From Paracoccus sp. IB05 (GTDB lineage Bacteria > Pseudomonadota > Alphaproteobacteria > Rhodobacterales > Rhodobacteraceae): a stretch of DNA of 64,000 nt. The notes beneath the pieces are model-generated. The model did no database searches, was not told where the DNA came from, and worked only from the letters and a program-made list of their open reading frames with translations. A program made the translations under genes and the position numbers. Below, one piece after another: positions 36,420 to 45,352 of the stretch. The stretch lies in NCBI RefSeq assembly GCF_016405985.1, contig NZ_JAEFCF010000010.1:1-64000 (forward strand), read 5' to 3'. The stretch's first letter is position 1. Each line of letters opens with the position of its first letter.

Positions 36420-36520
36420 CTTTCGCAGCTGCGGCATATCCCCGGGGGTGACCCGCCTGCAATCAGACGCCAGCTTGGTGTCATCAGCCGCAAGGGAGAG
36501 CGGCCAACGGAGGAGCTACC

Positions 36521-38038
36521 ATGACCAAGCATGAAGAATTCGGCCTGAGCACTGCGCCCTACAAAACCCGCTATGAAAACTTTATCGGCGGCCAATGGGT
36601 CGCGCCGAAAGCCGGGCGCTATATGGAGAACATCTCGCCGGTGACCGGCAGCGTGATCTGTGAGGTCGCGCGTTCGGATGCGGCCGATATCGAAGCGGCG
36701 CTGGATGCCGCCCATGCCGCCCGTCGCGGCTGGGCGCAGACTTCGGCCACGACGCGCTCAAACATCCTGCTGCAGATTGCCGCACGGATCGAAGAGAATC
36801 TCGAAGCCATCGCGATTGCCGAGACCTGGGATAACGGCAAGCCGCTGCGCGAGACCATGGCGGCAGATATCCCGCTGGCAGTCGACCATTTCCGCTATTT
36901 CGCCGGCGCGATCCGGGCGCAGGAGGGCTCGATCGGGCAGATCGACGATGACACCGTCGCCTATCACTTCCACGAGCCGCTGGGCGTTGTGGGCCAGATC
37001 ATCCCCTGGAACTTCCCGATCCTGATGGCGGCCTGGAAACTGGCACCGGCGCTCGCGGCGGGGAATTGTGTCGTGCTGAAACCGGCAGAGCAGACCCCGG
37101 CTTCGATCCTGTTCCTGCTTTCATTCATCGAAGACCTGCTGCCGCCGGGCGTGCTGAATATCGTCAACGGCACCGGTGCCGAGGCCGGTGCGGCGCTGGC
37201 ATCGAGCCCGCGCATCGCGAAAATCGCCTTCACCGGCTCGACCCCGGTGGGCAAGTCGATCATGCGGGCCGCAGCCGACAACCTGACCAATATCACGCTG
37301 GAACTTGGCGGCAAATCGCCGAACATCTTCTTTGAAGACGTGATGGATGAGGATGACGATTACTTCGACAAGGCGCTGGAAGGCTTCACCCTTTTCGCGC
37401 TGAACCAGGGTGAGGTCTGCACCTGCCCGTCGCGCGCCCTGATCCAGGAATCGATCTATGACCGGTTCATGGAACGCGCGCTGAAACGGGTCGAGGCCAT
37501 TGTGGCAGGCGACCCGCGTCAGGCGAATACGATGATCGGTGCCCAGGCTTCGAAGCAGCAATTCGACAAGATCTCGTCCTATCTGGAGCTCGGCCCGAAA
37601 GAAGGCGCGAAAGTGCTGACCGGCGGCCAGGCGAACCATTTCAACGGCGATATCTCGAAAGGCTTCTATATCCAGCCAACCGTCTTCGAGGGCACCAACA
37701 AGATGCGGGTCTTCCAGGAGGAGATCTTCGGGCCGGTCGTGTCGGTGACCACTTTCAAGACCCAGGACGAGGCGATCGAGATCGCCAATGACACCGTCTT
37801 CGGTCTGGGCGCAGGCGTCTGGTCGCGGAACGCAAACACCGCCTACCGCGCCGGTCGCGCGATCGAAGCGGGCCGGGTCTGGACCAATTGCTACCATCTC
37901 TATCCGGCCGGCGCGGCCTTTGGCGGGTACAAACAATCGGGGATCGGGCGCGAGAACCATAAGATGATGCTCGACCATTATCAGGAAACCAAGAACCTGC
38001 TGGTCTCCTACAATCCGAAGAAGCTCGGCTTCTTCTGA
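36521..38038 (+). CDS. NAD-dependent aldehyde dehydrogenase (ExaC/AldB-like)
   Basis: A 505-residue aldehyde dehydrogenase that oxidises an aldehyde to the acid. The cofactor fold contains [20 protein letters not shown] and [12 protein letters not shown]. The catalytic glutamate is in [12 protein letters not shown] and the catalytic cysteine in [11 protein letters not shown]. The [20 protein letters not shown] start and [20 protein letters not shown] near the end are typical of the acetaldehyde/ethanol-induced ExaC group. Preceded by GGAGGAGCT. A 24-bp palindrome follows. Confidence 0.93.
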   Translation: MTKHEEFGLSTAPYKTRYENFIGGQWVAPKAGRYMENISPVTGSVICEVARSDAADIEAALDAAHAARRGWAQTSATTRSNILLQIAARIEENLEAIAIAETWDNGKPLRETMAADIPLAVDHFRYFAGAIRAQEGSIGQIDDDTVAYHFHEPLGVVGQIIPWNFPILMAAWKLAPALAAGNCVVLKPAEQTPASILFLLSFIEDLLPPGVLNIVNGTGAEAGAALASSPRIAKIAFTGSTPVGKSIMRAAADNLTNITLELGGKSPNIFFEDVMDEDDDYFDKALEGFTLFALNQGEVCTCPSRALIQESIYDRFMERALKRVEAIVAGDPRQANTMIGAQASKQQFDKISSYLELGPKEGAKVLTGGQANHFNGDISKGFYIQPTVFEGTNKMRVFQEEIFGPVVSVTTFKTQDEAIEIANDTVFGLGAGVWSRNANTAYRAGRAIEAGRVWTNCYHLYPAGAAFGGYKQSGIGRENHKMMLDHYQETKNLLVSYNPKKLGFF

Positions 38039-38060
38039 GCCTCAGCGGTTCCGGACAAAG

Positions 38061-38084
38061 CCGGGGGAGAGTACTCTCCCCCGG
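38061..38084 (+). terminator. 24-bp perfect palindrome downstream of the aldehyde dehydrogenase
   Basis: CCGGGGGAGAG and CTCTCCCCCGG flank a central TA. It lies 23 nt after the stop and can form a very stable hairpin. No T-run follows, so rho-independent termination is not assured. Similar GGGGGAG/CTCCCCC elements occur near 43290. Confidence 0.6.
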
Positions 38085-38204
38085 ACCCCCTCTTGCTCTC
38101 CCTGTCGGAGGGTGCATCGGGTTCCGGCCCGGGCAGCCTCTGGCCCTCCGGCCCGCCCTGGCCCGGGGACTGCCCTTTCCCGCTTTTCCGCGGCGGGCAG
38201 GACC

Positions 38205-39623
38205 TCAGATCCGGGGCGGGTTCTTTTCCGGCCAGCGGGTGGCGCGGTGCCAGGCTTCGCCCATGGCGAGAATCGCGGCGTCGGATCCGTGGCGCCCCGC
38301 AATCTGGATACCCGTCGGCAGGCCGTTTGCGCCGAATCCCACCGGAACCGCCAAAGCGGGCAGGCCGATCAGCGAGACCGGCACCACCACTTCCATCCAG
38401 CGGTGATAGGTGTCCATCCTTTGGCCATCGATGCTTTCGGGATAACGCCAGTCGGCCGGGAAGGGCCAGACCTGCGCCACCGGCATCACCAGCGCATCGT
38501 AATCCGCCAGCAACTGATGCGCGTGCGCATACCAGGCGGAGCGGATTTTCGACGCCTGGTAGAGCGCCGCTGCCGTCACTTGCGCGCCGGTCTCGACCTC
38601 CCATTGCGTTTCGGGTTTGAGCCGGGCCCAGCGGGCGGGCGTTTGGCGCTCGGCCCCTTTGCCCCCGAAATTCAGGAAGCTGCGGATCGTGACCCAGGCC
38701 TGCCAGAGATCGGCCACCGGCAGCGGGAGCGACACCGGCACCACTTCGGCGCCGAGGCTTTCAAAGGTCTTCAGCCCGGCCTCACAGGCGGCGATGATGC
38801 CGGATTCAAACGGGATCTGACCGTTGAAATCACCAAACCAGGCAATGCGCTTCCCGTTGAGATCATCCGGCGCGGCCCGGACCGCGCCGAGGTAATCCTG
38901 CGCGGACTGACCAAAGGGGGTCAGCGGGTTGGGCCCGGCCTGAACGCCCAAAAGCAGCGCGAGATCGGCGATATCGCGGGCCATCGGACCCTCTGTTGCC
39001 ATCGTGTCGAGGAAGGTCTCGGCCCCGGCGTCAGACGGAACGAGCCCCCAGCTCGGGCGAAACCCGTAGACATTACAAAAGGCTGCAGGGTTTCGGAGGC
39101 TGCCCATCATATCCGAACCATCCGCCAGCGGCACCATCTGCGCGGCCAGCGCCGCCGCCGCGCCCCCCGATGACCCGCCGGCGCTGCGCGTCAGGTCATA
39201 GGGATTGCGCGTCACGCCATGCACCGGGTTAAAGCTGTGGCTGCCATGCCCCCATTCCGGCGTATTGGTCTTGCCGATCACGACCGCCCCTGCCGCCCGC
39301 ATCCGCGCAACGATCAGATCATCGGCCTCGGGTATATGATCGGCGTAAAGCGGCGAGCCATAGGTCGTGCGGAGGCCCTTGGTGTTCAGGAGATCCTTCA
39401 CCGCCAGCGGCAGGCCAAACAGCGCGCCTTCAGGTGCCACAGCGTCCAGCGCCCGCGCCTCTGCCATGATCTGGTCGGGATCGCGCAGCGAGATCACAGC
39501 ATTCACCTGCGGGTTCACCGAAGCGATGCGGGCCAGATGCGCCTCCATCACCTCGGACGGTTTCACCTCGCGGCGGGTGATCAGCTGCGAGAGATCGAGA
39601 GCGGAGCGGGCGGTGAGATCCAT
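38205..39623 (-). CDS. Amidase-signature family hydrolase
   Basis: A 472-residue amidase-signature enzyme hydrolysing an amide bond; substrate unknown. The Ser-cisSer-Lys elements are in [32 protein letters not shown] and [20 protein letters not shown]. The usual GSDxGGSIR reads GSDMMGSLR, changing the residues before the cis-serine, as in a subgroup of these enzymes. The start [18 protein letters not shown] is chosen over longer open-frame starts. GatA is excluded since no gatB/gatC is nearby. Confidence 0.87.
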   Translation of the reverse strand: MDLTARSALDLSQLITRREVKPSEVMEAHLARIASVNPQVNAVISLRDPDQIMAEARALDAVAPEGALFGLPLAVKDLLNTKGLRTTYGSPLYADHIPEADDLIVARMRAAGAVVIGKTNTPEWGHGSHSFNPVHGVTRNPYDLTRSAGGSSGGAAAALAAQMVPLADGSDMMGSLRNPAAFCNVYGFRPSWGLVPSDAGAETFLDTMATEGPMARDIADLALLLGVQAGPNPLTPFGQSAQDYLGAVRAAPDDLNGKRIAWFGDFNGQIPFESGIIAACEAGLKTFESLGAEVVPVSLPLPVADLWQAWVTIRSFLNFGGKGAERQTPARWARLKPETQWEVETGAQVTAAALYQASKIRSAWYAHAHQLLADYDALVMPVAQVWPFPADWRYPESIDGQRMDTYHRWMEVVVPVSLIGLPALAVPVGFGANGLPTGIQIAGRHGSDAAILAMGEAWHRATRWPEKNPPRI

Positions 39624-39778
39624 GGCAGTCCCGTGACAATGCATTCGCCCGAAGGCTAGCAGAGGCGGCGCCCCGGGTGAAAGACCCTCAGGGGGAGAAA
39701 GCACCCCCTGCAAAACCGGCATACGGGCCTGCATATTGCGCTCTGGATTGCGGGGCGGCGCAGGCGTATATGGGGCGC

Positions 39779-40633
39779 ATGACACAGGGCCCTGACCCCA
39801 GCGGCCTGCCCTTCATCAAGATGCATGGGGCGGGCAATGACTTCGTGGTGATCGACTCGCGGGCACGCGGCGAGGCGGTGGTGACGGCTGCGCTGGCGCG
39901 CGCGCTTGGCGACCGCAACCGGGGCGTGGGCTTTGATCAGCTGGCCGAGATCCGGCCGGCGCCTGCCGGGCAGGACAGCGTCGATTTCACCCTGGATTTC
40001 TGGAACACCGATGGCAGCCGCGCCGGCGCCTGCGGCAATGCCACGCGCTGCGTCTCGGATTACGTCATGCGCGATCTGGGCAAAGATGCGGTGACGCTGA
40101 TCACCCAACGCGGAACCCTGCGGGCCGAGCGGATGTCGGATGGCCGGGTCAATGTGAATATGGGCCAGCCGCAGCTGGACTGGGCCGAGCTGCCTTTGTC
40201 GCATGCGGTCGATACCGCGCATCTGCCGCTGGATGGTACGCCGGTGGCAGTTGGCATGGGCAACCCGCATTGCGTGTTCTTTGTGCCCGATGCCGATACG
40301 GCGGATGTCGCGGGCCTTGGCCCGCGAGTCGAACATGATCCTTTGTTCCCCGAACGCACCAATGTCGAATTCGCCAGCCTGACTGGCCCCGACAGGTTGC
40401 GCATGCGGGTCTGGGAGCGCGGCGCCGGCATCACGCTCGCCTGCGGCTCGGGCGCCTGTGCGACGGCAGTGGCAGCGCATCTGCGCGGGCTGACCGGGCG
40501 GCGCGTGACGCTTGACCTTGACGGCGGCGTGCTGGAGATCGACTGGCGTGAGGATGGCGTCTGGATGGCCGGCCCGGTGGCGCTGGTCTTCGAGGGCCGT
40601 ATCCCGCCCGCCTTCCTGGCGACCCTGACATGA
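39779..40633 (+). CDS. dapF: Diaminopimelate epimerase
   Basis: A 284-residue cofactor-free epimerase converting LL- to meso-diaminopimelate. The two catalytic cysteines lie in [17 protein letters not shown] and [17 protein letters not shown]. The start [20 protein letters not shown] includes the [13 protein letters not shown] block. Its stop overlaps the start of mtaB (ATGA). Confidence 0.96.
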   Translation: MTQGPDPSGLPFIKMHGAGNDFVVIDSRARGEAVVTAALARALGDRNRGVGFDQLAEIRPAPAGQDSVDFTLDFWNTDGSRAGACGNATRCVSDYVMRDLGKDAVTLITQRGTLRAERMSDGRVNVNMGQPQLDWAELPLSHAVDTAHLPLDGTPVAVGMGNPHCVFFVPDADTADVAGLGPRVEHDPLFPERTNVEFASLTGPDRLRMRVWERGAGITLACGSGACATAVAAHLRGLTGRRVTLDLDGGVLEIDWREDGVWMAGPVALVFEGRIPPAFLATLT

Positions 40634-41904
40634 ACGCGCCTGTTTTCGCCACCCTGGGCTGCCGCCTGAACGCCTATGAGACCGAGGCGATGAAGGAACT
40701 TGCCGCCGCCGCCGGGGTCAATGGCGCGGTCGTGGTCAATACCTGCGCGGTGACGGCCGAAGCCGTGCGCAAGGCCAAACAGGAAATCCGCCGTCTCGCG
40801 CGCGAAAACCCCGGTGCGCCGGTGATCGTCACCGGCTGCGCGGCGCAGACCGAACCTGAGACCTTTGCGGCGATGCCCGAGGTGACAAAGGTCATCGGCA
40901 ATCACGAAAAGATGCAGGCCGAGACCTGGACCGGGCTGCGCGCGCCCCTCCTGGCGCCGGATCTGATCGGCGTGACCGAGAAGACACTGGTCAATGACAT
41001 CATGTCGGTGAAAGAGACCGCCGGTCATCTGATCGACGGCTTTGGCCGCCATCGCGCCTATGTCCAGGTGCAGAATGGCTGCGACCATCGCTGCACTTTC
41101 TGCATCATCCCCTATGGGCGCGGCAATTCGCGCTCTGCCCCCGCCGGCGTGGTGATCGAACAGATCAAACGTCTGGTCGACAAGGGGTTTCAGGAAGTTG
41201 TGCTGACCGGCGTCGATCTGACCTCCTGGGGCGCCGACCTGCCCGCAACGCCGCGCCTTGGCGATCTGGTGATGCGGATCCTGCGGCTGGTGCCGGATCT
41301 GGCACGGCTCAGGATCTCGTCGATTGACAGTATCGAGGCCGATGAGAACCTGATGCAGGCGATCGCGACCGAAAGCCGGCTGATGCCGCATCTGCATCTC
41401 AGCCTGCAGGCAGGCGACGACATGATCCTGAAACGGATGAAGCGCCGCCATCTGCGTGATGACGCGATCCGCTTCTGCGAAGAGGCCCGCAGCCTGCGCC
41501 CCGATCTGATCTTCGGCGCCGATATCATCGCGGGCTTCCCGACCGAGACCGACGAGATGTTTGAAAACAGCCTGAAGCTGGTCTCGGATTGCGACCTGAC
41601 CTTCCTGCATGTCTTCCCCTATTCGCCCCGCAAAGGCACCCCCGCCGCGCGGATGCCACAGGTGAAAGGTCCGACGATCCGCGACCGCGCCGCCCGGCTG
41701 CGCGCCGCCGGAGAAAGCGCGCTCATCCGCCATCTGGAAAGCCAGCAGGGCGCCCTGCATCAGGTCCTGACCGAAGGTCCGCATAACGGCCGCACCGGCC
41801 AGTTCACCGAAGTGAGCTTTGCAGATGCCCAGCCCGAGGGCCGCATCATCCCGGCCCGCATCACCGGCCAGGACGGCACCCGCCTGATCGCCACCCCGCT
41901 CTGA
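40630..41904 (+). CDS. mtaB: tRNA t6A37 methylthiotransferase MtaB
   Basis: A 424-residue radical SAM methylthiotransferase adding a methylthio group to t6A37. N-terminal UPF0004 cysteines are in [26 protein letters not shown] and [12 protein letters not shown]. The radical SAM cluster motif is [22 protein letters not shown]-terminal TRAM-like segment includes [19 protein letters not shown]. Coupled to dapF, a conserved alphaproteobacterial pair. Ends before a 175-nt gap containing a TCTGATATCCCCG direct repeat. Confidence 0.94.
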   Translation: MNAPVFATLGCRLNAYETEAMKELAAAAGVNGAVVVNTCAVTAEAVRKAKQEIRRLARENPGAPVIVTGCAAQTEPETFAAMPEVTKVIGNHEKMQAETWTGLRAPLLAPDLIGVTEKTLVNDIMSVKETAGHLIDGFGRHRAYVQVQNGCDHRCTFCIIPYGRGNSRSAPAGVVIEQIKRLVDKGFQEVVLTGVDLTSWGADLPATPRLGDLVMRILRLVPDLARLRISSIDSIEADENLMQAIATESRLMPHLHLSLQAGDDMILKRMKRRHLRDDAIRFCEEARSLRPDLIFGADIIAGFPTETDEMFENSLKLVSDCDLTFLHVFPYSPRKGTPAARMPQVKGPTIRDRAARLRAAGESALIRHLESQQGALHQVLTEGPHNGRTGQFTEVSFADAQPEGRIIPARITGQDGTRLIATPL

Positions 41905-42079
41905 TATCCCCGATCTGATATCCCCGGCTGTGCCTCCGGCCAGCCCGCACCGGCTGATCCCCGCACAGGTTCTCTGGGCGGGCCTGCGGGCGCCAGGGTC
42001 TGGTTTTCCTGAACAAATCACTTTTTATCTGGGTCTCATCACCTGTCTGTGACAGCTTGCACGAAATTCACGCAGAGTT

Positions 42080-43186
42080 ATGAGTCCGATGTCTTATACA
42101 AACCTGACCCTCCCCGACCGACCGCTGAAACTCACCCCCGGCAGCATTTCTCCGCCTGGTGCCACTCTTTTCGCGGTGATTGTCATGCTGATCGTCGGAG
42201 GCTTTCTGGCCTGGTGGCAGGCTCCGGATATCTGGCGCGACTGGCAAATCAGCCAGAACCCGGTGACGGTTGAAGACAGCGATGTCCAGAATGGCCAATG
42301 CACCACCCGCAAAGCCTTTTTCACCGATTGCGAGGCTCATGTCGCCTATAACTATCAGGGCCAGCATTACGAATCCGATATCAGGCTGATGTTCGTCGAT
42401 TTCCATAGCGGCGATTACTGGGTCGATGTGGTGATCTCGGGCGACAAGCCGCATCTGGCGACGCTGAGCCTTGGCGTGGAAAAGATCTGGAACCGGATCC
42501 TGATGCTGGCGGCCTTCGCGCTGCTGTTCTTTGGCGGCGCGGCTGCGATCCTCTGGCAGCGCCTCCGGGCAGGCAAAGCATCGCGCGCCCTCGCGCAGCC
42601 CTCACGCCTGGCGCTGCTGCCGCTTGCGATCACCAATATGCAGAACCTGCGCGGCAAAACGCAGATCAGCTATCATGACAAGGACCAGCCCAAACCGGTG
42701 CTGACCACGACCCTGCGCAAGGGCGACGCGCCGCTGATGGTCTGGGATGATCAGGGCAATGGTTACGGCCTGGGGGTAAAGGGCACCGGTGCCCGGCTCC
42801 CGGCCTTGCTGGACCGGGGTCTGACGCGGATCGACCTGACAGATCAGGAACGCCGTGAAGCGCTGGCCCTGCTGGACCGCGAGGAGGCCGAAAAATTCGG
42901 CCAGCCGCAGCACAGCGAAGGCCCGGCAAAGAAACGCGGCGGCGGGGTCCTGCGCAATCTGCTGGCCGGGCTGGGGGTGATCCTCTTCTTCGTTCTGGCG
43001 GCGCTTGGCTGGTGGCTCTGGTATGTGACCGGCAGCCCGGACTCCCACGATCCGCTGGGAATGGAGATCAATGCGATGATGCCGGCCCCGATCAACAGCT
43101 GGGCCTGTGGCAAGCTGGAGGAGCGATTCGGGGATCAGAATGCCCCCTATGGCTGTACGGCGGATGACTACGTCAGCTGGAAATGA
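42080..43186 (+). CDS. Membrane protein of unknown function
   Basis: A 368-residue protein I do not recognise. It has three predicted helices: about 27-46, 139-159 and 293-316. The loop between helices 1 and 2 has a cysteine pair (C74, C84) and a DUF3592-like flavour (EAHVAYNYQGQHYESD). The segment between helices 2 and 3 is hydrophilic. The C-terminal 50 residues after helix 3 have two more cysteines (SWACGKLEERFGDQNAPYGC). Start at 42080 or 42089. Downstream lies a long imperfect palindrome shared with a convergent LacI gene. Confidence 0.6.
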   Translation: MSPMSYTNLTLPDRPLKLTPGSISPPGATLFAVIVMLIVGGFLAWWQAPDIWRDWQISQNPVTVEDSDVQNGQCTTRKAFFTDCEAHVAYNYQGQHYESDIRLMFVDFHSGDYWVDVVISGDKPHLATLSLGVEKIWNRILMLAAFALLFFGGAAAILWQRLRAGKASRALAQPSRLALLPLAITNMQNLRGKTQISYHDKDQPKPVLTTTLRKGDAPLMVWDDQGNGYGLGVKGTGARLPALLDRGLTRIDLTDQERREALALLDREEAEKFGQPQHSEGPAKKRGGGVLRNLLAGLGVILFFVLAALGWWLWYVTGSPDSHDPLGMEINAMMPAPINSWACGKLEERFGDQNAPYGCTADDYVSWK

Positions 43187-43202
43187 TCAGCGCCCCGCCG
43201 GT

Positions 43203-43337
43203 GGCAACCTGGGAAGCCTCCGGCGGGGATATTTAAGGACAGAAAATGATGCAGTTTTTTCACCTCATTTTCTGTCTCTAAATATCCCGGGGGAGTCTCC
43301 GCACGGAGACGGGGGCAGCGCCCCCTGCCCGGTTGCC
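43203..43337. repeat. Nested intergenic palindrome
   Basis: Between convergent genes, GGGATATTTAAGGACAGAAAATGA-like left arm (43226-43249) pairs with the right arm 43265-43288 at 22 of 24 positions around a 15-nt loop. A GTCTCC/GGAGAC stem (43295-43300 and 43305-43310) follows. The outer GGCAACC (43203-43209) pairs with GGTTGCC (43331-43337). The whole gap can fold into one large cruciform and probably serves as a bidirectional terminator. Confidence 0.75.
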
Positions 43338-43342
43338 AGTTC

Positions 43343-44380
43343 TCACAGGTTGCGTATGGTATCGCCCGGCTGCAGCTTCGGCTCGAACTCGATCACCTCG
43401 CCACCGATAACGCCGCTGGAGCGTTTGCCGGCAATGATCTCGGCCGCGGCGACCCCGGTTTCCAGCCGGCAGGCATCCATCGTCGCCAGCCGGCGCGGCA
43501 GACCGTCGAGCAGTTCGACCCCGTTGAACCCGGCAAGCCCGATCCGGCCCGGCACATCCAACCCCTGCTCAAGGCACCACAGCAGCCCGCCCGCGCCGAT
43601 CATATCGTTGGAATAATACAGGAAATCGACATCCGGGCGGCGTTTGAGCAGAGTCTCGGTCATCTCACGCCCCTTGGCCAGTGCCGAGCCGCCGGAATAG
43701 AATTCGCGGTCCACCAGCGAGAGGCCGGCAGCGGCCAGCGCCTCTTCGAACCCTTCCAGCCGCTTCCTCGCACGGTGGTCATTCGTCGGCATATGGGTTC
43801 CAAGGAAAGCTATCTTGCGATAGCCCGCCGCGATGATCGCCTCGGCCATCTTGCGCCCGGCGCGGCGATGCGAGATCCCCACCATACTGTCGACCGGCGT
43901 GCCGTCGATATCCATGATCTCGACAATCGGGATACCGGCCTGCGCGAGCATCGCCGCCGATGCTGCGGAATGTTCCAGCCCCGCCACGATCAGCCCCGAA
44001 GGCCGCCAGGACAGCATCTCATAGATGACCTGCTCCTCGCGATCGACCTGATAATTCGAGACGCCCACCACCGGCTGCAAACCGGTATCTTCCAGCGTCT
44101 TCGAAATTCCGGTCATCACCTCGGGAAAGACCATATTCGACAAGGACGGGATCACCACGCCAACCAGATTGACCCGCTGGCTCGCCAGCGCGCCCGCGAT
44201 TTTATTGGGCACATAGCCAAGCCGCCGCGCCGCCTCGAGCACCCTTGCCCGCGTCGTCTCTGACACATCGCCGCGATTGCGCAACACCCGGCTGACCGTC
44301 ATTTCGCTGACCCCGGAAGCTTCTGACACATCGCGGAGGGTCAGGGCGCGGTGGGGTTCGGGCGGCGTAGCTTTGGTCAA
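43343..44380 (-). CDS. LacI-family transcriptional regulator
   Basis: A 345-residue LacI/GalR regulator. The helix-turn-helix is TLRDVSEASGVSEMTVSRVL with hinge LGYVPNKIAGALASQRVNL VGV, and the sugar-binding-like effector domain spans about residues 65-340 (VVIPSLSNMVFPEVMTGI, GIDGTPVD-like MDIDGTPVDSM and DFLYYSNDMIGAGGLLWCLE). It most resembles gluconate-type GntR/IdnR repressors. Dyads with a TTAGCGCTAA-like core lie upstream, suggesting autoregulation. No sugar genes are adjacent, so targets are unknown. Confidence 0.9.
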   Translation of the reverse strand: MTKATPPEPHRALTLRDVSEASGVSEMTVSRVLRNRGDVSETTRARVLEAARRLGYVPNKIAGALASQRVNLVGVVIPSLSNMVFPEVMTGISKTLEDTGLQPVVGVSNYQVDREEQVIYEMLSWRPSGLIVAGLEHSAASAAMLAQAGIPIVEIMDIDGTPVDSMVGISHRRAGRKMAEAIIAAGYRKIAFLGTHMPTNDHRARKRLEGFEEALAAAGLSLVDREFYSGGSALAKGREMTETLLKRRPDVDFLYYSNDMIGAGGLLWCLEQGLDVPGRIGLAGFNGVELLDGLPRRLATMDACRLETGVAAAEIIAGKRSSGVIGGEVIEFEPKLQPGDTIRNL

Positions 44381-44435
44381 TGGGTGGTCCTCTGGGGGGA
44401 TCTGAAACGGGCGGGCAGATCGGGGCGGGTCATGA

Positions 44436-44513
44436 AACAGCGCTTTCCTGATTGTTAGCGTCTCAGGAGGGGCTTGAACAGGCAGTAATCCCCCGCTAAT
44501 GATAGCGCTAACA
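44436..44513. promoter_or_regulatory. LacI-type operator cluster
   Basis: TGATAGCGCTAACA (44500-44513) is a near-palindrome centred on AGCGCT. A half-site TGTTAGCG lies at 44453-44460 and AACAGCGCTTT near 44436-44446. All sit in the 274-nt gap upstream of the LacI gene, consistent with autoregulation. The remainder of 44381-44654 shows no gene. Confidence 0.6.
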
Positions 44514-44654
44514 GTGAAAACTGTGATCCGGATGCTCTGTGCAAGCTCTCTTTTGGAGCCTCCGGACCCCTGAGGGGGGGTGGTGGGCCAAATTCACCCC
44601 CCTTCACATCTTCTTCCGCCACATCTGATACGCTGCCCAGTTCGCCTTGCTTTT

Positions 44655-45254
44655 TCAGTAGGTTGGCGGGCTTATCGCCCAGATCACCTCGGCCTCTGCC
44701 GGGCCCGGATTGCGATAGCGATGCGGCTCGCCTGAGGCGAAGGAAAAGCTGTCACCTGCCTCCAGCCGGAAATGACGGGCGCCAACCCAAAGCTCCAGCT
44801 GCCCCGACAGCACCAGCCCAACCTCGTCACCGTCATGACTATAGGCCTCCTGCGCCTCGGCGCCGGGCGGCAGGCGCGAGCGGATCATCTCCAGCGCCAT
44901 CGACAGGCGCGGCGTCAGCAATTCATCGACCGCACCGCCCTGACAGGCAACCTTCAACCGGTTGGCCTGGCGGATGACATAGCCCTGCCCGGCCTCGGGC
45001 ACCGGTTGCTCGTTGCCGGCGAAAAACCATTGCACCGTCACGCCCAGATGCTGCGCAATGGAAACCAGCGCATTGATCGAGGGTTCGGCAAGATCCCGTT
45101 CGATCTGGCTGAGATAGCCGATCGACAGCCCTGCCCCATCCGCCAGCTGCGCCAGCGTCTGTTTGCGCCGCTTGCGCAGCTCACGCAGCCTTTCGCCCAG
45201 AACGCGGCCCTCGGCGGCAGTCGCAGCCTTCAGGCGCGGCTCATCCGGCTTCAT
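44655..45254 (-). CDS. XRE-cupin transcriptional regulator (PuuR-like)
   Basis: A 199-residue regulator with an XRE helix-turn-helix (RLRELRKRRKQTLAQLADGA and GLSIGYLSQIERDLAEPSIN) and a C-terminal cupin (HDGDEVGLVLSGQLELWVGA and EAGDSFSFASGEPHRYRN). PuuR-type proteins respond to polyamines or amino-acid-like ligands. It is divergent from the flavin oxidoreductase gene, with an AGTAAAAA/TTTTTACT dyad in the shared 98-nt promoter region. Confidence 0.92.
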   Translation of the reverse strand: MKPDEPRLKAATAAEGRVLGERLRELRKRRKQTLAQLADGAGLSIGYLSQIERDLAEPSINALVSIAQHLGVTVQWFFAGNEQPVPEAGQGYVIRQANRLKVACQGGAVDELLTPRLSMALEMIRSRLPPGAEAQEAYSHDGDEVGLVLSGQLELWVGARHFRLEAGDSFSFASGEPHRYRNPGPAEAEVIWAISPPTY

Positions 45255-45277
45255 CCTGGATCCCCTCCCCCTCCGTC

Positions 45278-45305
45278 AGTAAAAAATACCATTGATCTTT
45301 TTACT
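45278..45305. promoter_or_regulatory. Operator dyad between the XRE-cupin and flavoprotein genes
   Basis: AGTAAAAA (45278-45285) and TTTTTACT (45298-45305) form a perfect 8-bp inverted repeat with a 12-nt spacer, in the divergent promoter region. It is the likely site of the XRE-cupin repressor. Confidence 0.65.
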
Positions 45306-45352
45306 TACCCTGTCGAACCTGCCGCATCCGCCACCCTGGAGTCCAGGCAGCC

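Noticed and set aside
39623-39785. Longer N-terminus for the amidase
   Set aside because: The extra 54 residues are not family-like, and the start at 39623 gives a normal amidase beginning.
41899-41925. TCTGATATCCCCG direct repeat after mtaB
   Set aside because: Only two copies, one covering the stop codon; no structure or target-site logic is visible.
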